From: Rhodococcus sp. 1163
Lineage (GTDB): Bacteria; Actinomycetota; Actinomycetes; Mycobacteriales; Mycobacteriaceae
Length of the DNA: 64,000 nt
Direction: 5' to 3'
Assembly (NCBI RefSeq): GCF_002091985.1
Contig: NZ_MKKX01000028.1
Span: 62,001 to 126,000 of the forward strand
Below the pieces are notes generated by a model, which worked only from the letters and a program-made list of their open reading frames with translations, was not told the DNA's origin and did not search any database. This document shows, piece by piece, positions 53,268 to 62,200 of this stretch; within the stretch, counting starts at the first letter, position 1; each line of letters opens with the position of its first letter. A program made the translations under genes and the position numbers.

Positions 53268-56200
53268 ATGACCGAAACTACGTTGCTACCGTTGACCGGC
53301 GCTCAAGTGGGAATCTGGAATGCCCAACGCCTCGAACCGGAGTCGCCGTATTACCTCGTCGGTGAAGTGCTCGAGATCGACGGGACAGCGAACGAGATTG
53401 CGATCGATGTTGTCACTCTCGTCGAGGCCATCGACGCGACCGTCCACGAAGCGGAAACGATGCGACTACGTTTCGTCGAGACCGAGGACGGACCTCGGCA
53501 GTGGATAGCCGATGCAGGTGCGGAGTCGGTACCGATCATCGACCTGACCGACGAAGCGGACCCGCGGGCGAGTGCGGCGGACCGCGTCCTGCACTGCAGA
53601 GCGCACGCGGCGGCGGAGTGCCGCAGCATGGTCGATCGTCGACTCTTCGCCTACACCCTGCTGCGCTTGTCGGCTACCGAAGTGTGGTGTGTCCAGCTCT
53701 ACCACCACCTGATCGTCGACGGCTACTCGGCGGCAATGATCTCGCGTCGGCTGGCTGCACGGTACACCGCTGCTGTTGCGGGTACAGCGCTGCGCCCCAA
53801 TGCGTTCGGATCGTTCAGCGATGTGGTGGACGAGGACGCGCGCTATCGTCGATCCTCGGAGTTCGAGACCGATCGTCTCTACTGGTCGCGCAGACTCGAA
53901 CCACTTCCGGAAGACCTCCGACGCGCCGGCTCCGATGACGGCCCTAGCGGGCGAACCCATTCGGCCACCACCATCGTCGGCCGCGACGCCATGGACAGAA
54001 TCAAGGCGATCGCTGACGACTGTGGTTGCACGTGGGCGGACGTGCTGATCGGCGCCTACACCGGTTTCGTGGCCCGTCTGCTCGGCACATCGGATGTCGT
54101 GGTCGCGTTTCCGATGATGGTGCGTACCACTCGGGCCGCGCTGACCACCCCCTCGATGGCCGTCAACGTGCTGCCACTGCGGGTTTCGGTCGACCTCGTC
54201 AGCGACATCTCCGCGTTGGCGACGTCGGTGGCGACCGCACTACGGGAACTTCGCGAGCACCAGCGATACCGCGGAGAGGATCTCGTTCGAGACCTCGCCG
54301 CTCCCGACGCAGGCGCGATTTTGCACGGCGTCGGAATCAATCTCAAAGCGTTCGACTTCGAGCTGAACTTCGCCGGTGCGGTCGGGACGCTGCGCAATGT
54401 CGCGGGCGGGCCGCCCGAGGAGTTCGGTCTCACCGCTACCCCGATCGAGGGTGGCCGGATGTTGCTGGGATTCGAAGTGGACGCAGATGAGGTGCCCGAG
54501 GCTCGCGTGCGAGCTCGAGTCGACGGGTTGTCCGCCCTGCTGTCGGCGCTGTGCTCGCCCACGAGCCCCCAGCTCGGCCAGGTGGACTTACGCTGCGGGG
54601 GAATCGATCCGGCATGGGCCCCAGTCGCAGTATCCACACAGTCCGATCAGGGGTTCATACCCGATATGTTCGCGGCAATGGTTGCCGCCCGGCCGGACAC
54701 CGTGGTGCTGGCCGAATCCGACTCAGTCACCACCGCAGCCGAACTGGCGGATCGCGTCTACCGGATCGCGCGTCTGATCCGTGACCGCGGCGTGGGTGCG
54801 GGCGACGTCGTCGCGCTGGCGCTTGCTCGATCCTCGGATCTGGTGGCGGCGATGTTCGCGGTCTGGGAGGCGGGCGCGGGATACGTCGTTCTCGACCCCG
54901 CATATCCCACCGAGCGGTTGAACGATCTGGCCGCGCGTTCGAAGCCGTCCCTGCTGATCTGCGAACGAGACGCGTCGGTGACCGAGATCGATTGCGAGGT
55001 GGTGCAACTGGGCCTCGATCGGACAGTGCGTGAGCTGGAGTCTCTGCGCGGTGATCGTCTGGGCTCGCATGAGCTCGCGACTGCACGACACCCCGAGGAC
55101 CTCGCCTACGTGTTGTTCACCTCGGGTTCGACCGGAACGCCGAAGGGCGTCATGGTCCGCACGGGCGGGCTGAGGAATCTGGTCCAGCGTCACCGTCACA
55201 CGCTGTACGCCGATGCGACTCTCCGGGCCGGAGGTCGACGCCTTCGCGTTGCGCACACCACCTCGTTCGCCTTCGATGCTTCCTTGGATCCGCTGCTGTG
55301 GATTCTGGACGGGCACCGAATCCACCTGTACGACAGTGAAGTGCAGCGCGATGCGGAGCAACAGGTCGAGCTGTTCGCGGCGGACGGTATCGATGTGATC
55401 GACACGACGCCGTCGATGGCAGCGTTCCTCGTCGATACAGGACTCGCACCGCTCGGAACGATAGTTGTAGGCGGTGAGGCACTGCCGTCGAGCCTTGCCG
55501 GACGGCTCGTCTCGCGCGCGGCGCAGGTCTACAACATGTACGGACCGACGGAGGCCACCGTCGATGCGATCGGCGCCCAGGTCGACGGGCCGACAGTGCG
55601 TATCGGTCGGCCACTGGAAGGGACCGCGGCATACCTGCTGGACACCGCGCTCCGGCCCGTTCTGGAAGGCGAGACGGGTGAGCTCTATCTCGCAGGCCCG
55701 CAACTCGCGCGCGGGTATCTCGATCAACCCGACGCCACCGCGGATCGCTTCGTGGCAAACCCGTTCGGTATCACCGGTGAGCGCATGTACCGCACCGGTG
55801 ACCTTGCTCGATGGCACTCCGAGAGCGGATACGAATACTTCGGTAGAGCAGACGATCAGGTCAAGATTCGTGGATATCGCGTCGAACTCGGTGAGGTGGA
55901 AGCGGCATTGGTGCACACCGTCGGTGTCGGCTCCGCGGTGGCCGTCGTCACCGGAACCGGTTCGGCGGCAAAACTGCTCGGCTACGTCGTTGCCGACAGC
56001 GGCGCCGCCTATCTGACCGGCGACCAGGTTCGACGCGATCTGCTCACCCGAATTCCGGAGCACATGGTGCCGTCGGTGGTGACAGTCCTCGACCGACTGC
56101 CGGTGACGGTCAACGGCAAGGTCGATCGGGCGAAGCTTCCCGATCCACGGCGGATCGGGACACCGACCTCACGAACTCCGAGTACCGCCGCCGAATATGC

Positions 56201-59200
56201 GTTGTGCTCGGTGCTCGCCGAGGTCCTCGATCTGGACGAGGTTGCTCTCGATGCCGACCTGTTCACGCTCGGTGGCGACAGCATCGCCGCTATCAGCATC
56301 AGCTCTCGTCTGCGTAGTCACGGAATCGTGCTCACTCCCAAGGAGATGCTGTCCGGTCGTGATCTGGTGACTCTCGCCCAGACGAGCAGGACCCTTGTCG
56401 CCGATGTCGACGCCTCGGTCGAGGACATCGAGTTCGGACCGGCCCCGGCTACGCCGATCATGCGCAACGTTCTCGGCCACAACCCGATCGAAACAGTTGC
56501 GGCGTACGCCCAATGGACCGCTGTCGAGGTGGACGACGCGCTCGATCTCGCTACCCTGCGCGAGGCAGGACTGGCTGTGCTCGAGCACCACCCTGCCCTG
56601 CGCATGATCGTCCGGGATCCCGCCGGCGTGGAGATTACCGAGAGCGCATCGGGCGCAGAGGTCGAGGTGGCCGAGTACGGTCCCCGCACTCGCCGCGAAG
56701 TCGAGGAGACACTCGCGAACTACGCCCGTATCTCGGCGGATTCGTTGTCGCTCGAGCGCGGAAACCTTATGCAGTCGGCCGTGATCAGGGTCTCCGACGG
56801 ACCGGATGTGGTACTGACCGTCGTGCACCACTTCGCCGTGGACGCGGTGTCGTGGCCCGTCCTACTGACCGATTTCATCTCGGCGTGCCGTGGGCATGGC
56901 CTGGCTCCCCGCACTGGCACTTCGTGGCGGCACCGCGCACTGGATCTGGCCGCTCGCGGCACCGTGCACCGGTACCTCGACGAGGTCGATCATTGGCACA
57001 CCGTGCTGGGTAGCGGCAACGAGCCGTTTGCCGGTGGGGCGCTTCGCGGCGGCATCGACACTCACGCGAGTGCGTCGATCACGCGGACCTCGGCATCGCC
57101 TGCCATCACCGGCGCCGTCCTCGACGACCTGTGCAGCAAATACCGGATGCGCCCCGACGAGATGCTGCTTGTCGCCTTGACGATCGCAGTTCGGGCCCAC
57201 TGCGGCCGCGCACTGGCGGACTTCCCCGTCATGATGGAGGGCCACGGCCGCGATGCGGACGAACGCACCTCGGCCGGCCCGGGTTCGACCGTGGGATGGT
57301 TCACCACCGAATACCCGGTCTCGGTGCCGGTATCGATCCTCGCGGAGAAGAAGGTGCTGGAAGCGGCGCAGGCTGGAAGCGGCGTCGTGGCCGATCTCCT
57401 TCACGAGATCAAAGCGCGACGACAGCGCAGCCGGGACAACGGCATCGGTTACGGGGTCCTACGATTCCTCGACGACGCGGGCACGGCACTCTCGGCCCTA
57501 CCGTCACCACAGATCGTGCTGAATTACCTCGGTAAGTCGACCTCGATGGCGGGCCAGGGATGGCGGAGCGTGTCCTCGGATGCATTCGGGGTCGTCGAGC
57601 CACCGCTGCGGGTGCTCTCGGAGGCGTTGGCGCTCAACGTTTTCCATCGCGACGGCCCGGCGGGGATGTATCTCGAGTTCGAATGGACCGCGGCGAGCGA
57701 AGTGCTGGACGCCGCGAGTGTGACCTCGCTCCAAGAATGCTTCGACGGGGCACTCGCCGCTCTTGCCGCGCATGCAGCGTTGTCGCCCGGCGGGCTCAGT
57801 GCAGTCGACTGCCCCGATGTCGCGATCACTCAGCGACAGATTCGAGAGCTCGAACTGCTGACCGGTCCGCTGGAGCGAGTGATGGCGCTCTCCCCGTTGC
57901 AAGAGGGGTTGCTCGCTCATTCCACACGCTATGCCGATCACGACGTCTACACGCTCACTGCAGTGGTCGACCTCGCAGGCGACCTAGACGTCGAGAGGCT
58001 ACGGCGTGCGTTCGCAAGCGTCGTGGCCCGGCACTCCAACCTCGCAGCGGGCTTCCACTTCGACACCCTCGACACTCCGGTGCAGGCCGTGCCGCGCACG
58101 ATCGACATCGCCTGGCGAAGTACCGATCTGCGTCTGCTGCCATCGGAGACCGCGGCGTCGGCCGCAATGTCGGCACAGCAACAGGCTTCCGGACGCGTCT
58201 TCGACGTGCGCACCGGACCGCTCCTGGCAGCACACGTGCTCGCGTTGCCGGGGGAGCGGACCCAACTGATCCTCAACGCACACCACCTGGTCACCGATGG
58301 GTGGTCCACTCCGATCGTCCTGCGCGAGTTGGTGCATCACTACAACCATGGAAGTCGGTCGCTACCTCCGGCCGCGGATTACGCCGAGTTCATCAGGTGG
58401 CTCTCCAGGCGCGATCGCAAAGCAATGCGTGCAGCGTGGGAGCTCAGGTTGTCCGGGCTGTCGGAGCCGACGTTGGTGGCGCGAGGAGAGAGCACCGGCG
58501 AACACGCCGTAACCACCGAGGTGACACTGTCTCCATCGTTGGGCGACCGAATTGCAGTCGTGGCCCGCGAGAACGGGTTGACGGTCAACACGTTCGTTCA
58601 GGGTGCGTGGAGCGCAGTGCTGTGTTCGCTCGTCGGCCGCGAGGACGTAGTTTTCGGCACCACGGTATCCGGACGCCCCGCGGACCTGGCGCGGGTGGAA
58701 GAGATGGTCGGGCTGTTCAGTACGACGGTTCCGGTCCGGATGCGGTTGGACGATCGCCCGCTTGCGCAGGTGCTCCGGGAGAGTCAGAACGAGCAATACG
58801 ACCTCGGTGATGCCGAGCACCTGCCATCGCCGGACATCGCCGCGTGCAGCGACGTACCGAGTGGCAGTGCTCTTTTCGACACACTCGTGGTGTTCGAGAA
58901 CTACCCTGCACTCTTCGGCGGAGGGACGGTCGACACCGATCCCGACGGCACGCACATCACCGCAGTGGGCAATCTGAGTCTGACCCAATTCCCGTTGTCG
59001 CTGCTCGCGCCTCCGGGCGAGAGCTTCCGGCTCGTGGTCGATCACGACCCAACGGCGCTCGACTCGGCTACTGCTTCGGCCGTAGCGGCGGCGCTACCGA
59101 ACGTCATCGAGGCTATGCTGGTCGGTCTCGACTCTCGCGCAGCCGATCTCGTGCCTTCGTCCGTGAACAGGCTGACCTCCTTGCCTACGGAGATCCCTGC

Positions 59201-62200
59201 AGCCGTGCGTGTTCCAGCGGGAAGTCCTTCCGCGGTTCAGACCGTCACCGCGGTGTTGGCCGAGGTCCTCGATGCCCCGTTGCAGCCCGAGGACGACTTC
59301 TTCGAGCATGGCGGCCATTCGCTGGCAGCGATGCGGGCAGTCAGTGGCCTGCGTAAACGCGGAATCGTGGTGACCGTTGCGGACATCTTCGGTGCGCGCA
59401 CCCCACGCGCGCTGGCGTCGCTCTCGCGCACGGTCTCCGTCGACCTCGTCCCGGCTGCCGGGCAAAGCAGCGACGTGCCGGTGCTCTCGTCCGCACAGGA
59501 GCGACTGTGGATTCTGCAGCGCCTCGAGCCCTCCTCCCACACGCACGATGTACCGGTGGTGCTGGAACTGTCGGGTCCGGTGGACCTCGGTGCCCTCGGC
59601 GCCGCGTGGCGAGACGTGCTTGCCCACTACCCGATCCTGCGCACCTGCTACCCGCCCGCCGAGAACGGCGAGCCCTCGGTACTGGTCCTCGCCGAGGACG
59701 CGATACCCGCAGTGCTGACGCGTGAGAGTGCCCTTTCGCTCACCGACGCCGTCCGAAATGAACTGACCGGCAACGCAGCAGTATTCGACATCGAAAACGC
59801 TGCACCGGTGCGAGCTGTTCATCTCACTGGAACCGACTGGGCAGCGCTGGTGATCGTGATTCACCACATCGCCGTCGACGGCGCCTCGGTGTCGCTGATT
59901 CTCGACGCCCTGGCCACGGCCTATCACGGTCACCTGGACGGCACGGCTGTGCTGCCGGCCGGGCAAGCTCCTGATTTCGCGGAGTTCGCAACAGCCGATC
60001 GCGCCCGGAAGAATTCGAAACAAGCGCAGGAGGCGTTGCAGTACTGGAGATCGCACCTCGCCTCGCTGCCGGTCGAGTTGGAACTGCCGATGGACCGGCC
60101 TCGCCCACGACATCCCACGCACACCTCGGTGTTCTCGACTCGAGAATTGACCGAAAAAATGGCTACGGCCGTTCGCGCTGCCGCCGTCCGCCACGGCGTC
60201 AGCCCGCTGATGTTGATGGAAGCTGCGGTGGCGTTGGCGTGGCAGCGGTTCGGCGCAGGAGAGGACATCGCGCTCGGCACGACGGTGTCGGAGCGAGAAC
60301 TGTTCGACGACGGCAGGTACCGGGACACGGTCGGATACCTGGTCAACACCGTCGTTCATCGGATCGACCTGTCGGGCAACCCCACCCTCGCTCAGGTCCT
60401 CGACCGAGTGCGCACGGTAGGGGTGAATGCGCTGTCCTACCAGCAGGTTCCGTTCGATCGCGTCGTCGATGCGGTAGCGCCCGCACGTGCGAACGGACGC
60501 CATCCGCTGTTCCAGAGCTTCGTCGGACACGAGATCGGTGGCGAACCGGTTCGGTTGGGCGACGTCGAAGCGAGACCGGTCGATCCGATCGATCCACCCG
60601 CCCGGATGGACGTCGTGGTGTGGCTACGCGAACGCGGACCGTACACCGACGTCCGACTCGGTGCCGACGCCGATCTGTTCGACGCGGCCACCGCGGCGTA
60701 TCTACTCGACGAGATTCTCGCTGTACTCGACCTTGTGGTTCATCGCCCGGATACGTCGATCATCCAGATCGGTGCTGACCTCCCGCTCTCGGACGAGCCG
60801 AGCCGGAGTACTGCTCCGCGTTCGGTGATCCAGCGGTTCGTGGACCAGGTTCACACCAGACCCGAGGACGTGGCGATCATGGCAGGCGGGCGTGTCTTCG
60901 ACTACCGCCACGTAGGCGCACAGGTCGATTCGCTTGCACGAGAATTGATCGCGACGGGGGTGGGCCCTGGCAGCGTCGTCGGTATCGCCGCCGAACGAGA
61001 CTGGAATCTGCCCATCGCACTGCTCGCAGTGCTGCGATGCGGTGCGGCATACCTCCCGCTGGACATCGACTATCCGCGAGAGCGGTTGCAGTACATGATC
61101 GAGGATGCAGCTCCGGTCTGTGTCATCACCACTGCCGCCGTGGCCGACTCGATCCGGTGGATGCAGCTACCGCAGGTCGACGCGGGAACGGTTGATACAT
61201 CAGCAGATGTCGTACTGCCGCCACCCCCGGGACCGAGCGACCAGCTGGCCTACATCATCCACACCTCGGGCACGACGGGAAAGCCCAAGGGCGTCATGGT
61301 CACCACCACCAACGTGGCGGTATTCGCCGCCGCGGTAACCGGCATGGGATGGGTGCGTCCCACCGATCGGATCGCGGCGGTGACTACCGTGTCGTTCGAT
61401 ATCGCAGTACTGGAATTGCTGTGTCCGTTGACGATCGGTGCGGCCGTGGTTCTCGTGCCACGGGCGTCGGTGGTGGATCCGGCGAAGCTCGAGACGATCA
61501 TCGAGGACTACGGCGTGACCGTGGTGCAGGCAACACCGTCGCTGTGGCGGTTGCTGCTCGATTCCGGTGACCGTGCAGGTCTTGCTCGAGTGCGTGCACT
61601 CGTCGGTGGGGAAGCCGTGCCGGCCGCGCTGGCCGATGCTCTGACGGGCGCCTGCGCCGAGGTGTGGAACGTGTACGGGCCCACCGAAGTCACAGTATGG
61701 GCCACTGCGGACAAGATGACACGTGGCAATCCCGTCAGCATCGGGTCCCCGTGGGACGGGGTGCGAGCGCACATTCTCGACGATATGTTGCGGCCGGTTC
61801 CCGAGGGCGCGAGCGGCGAGTTGTATCTGGGTGGAGCTCAGGTGGCCAGGGGATACCTCGGACGGCCCGGTCACACGGCAACCCGATTCGTCGCCGATCC
61901 GGAGCGAGTCGACGAACGTCTCTACCGGACAGGCGATCTCGTGCGCCGAAGAGGAGGACGCACCGAATACCTGCGGCGAACCGATGACCAGGTCAAGGTA
62001 CGCGGATTCCGAGTCGAGCTCGGCGAGGTCGAGACGGCGCTGCGGACACTGCCCGGTGTTCGTGACGCGGCAGCCAAGGTCGTCGAGATCGCCGACGGCA
62101 CTGCTCGCCTGTTCGGTTACGTCGTCTTGGGGACGACACCCGAAGATGCAGCCGTCGACCTCTCTCGGATGCGCGGGGACCTCGCGGACATGCTGCCCGA

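Noticed and set aside
59160-59230. Frameshift or deletion explaining the missing A domain
   Set aside because: The frame is continuous, C2 ends normally and a normal linker leads to T2; no partial A motifs were found. An assembly gap cannot be fully excluded from this sequence alone.
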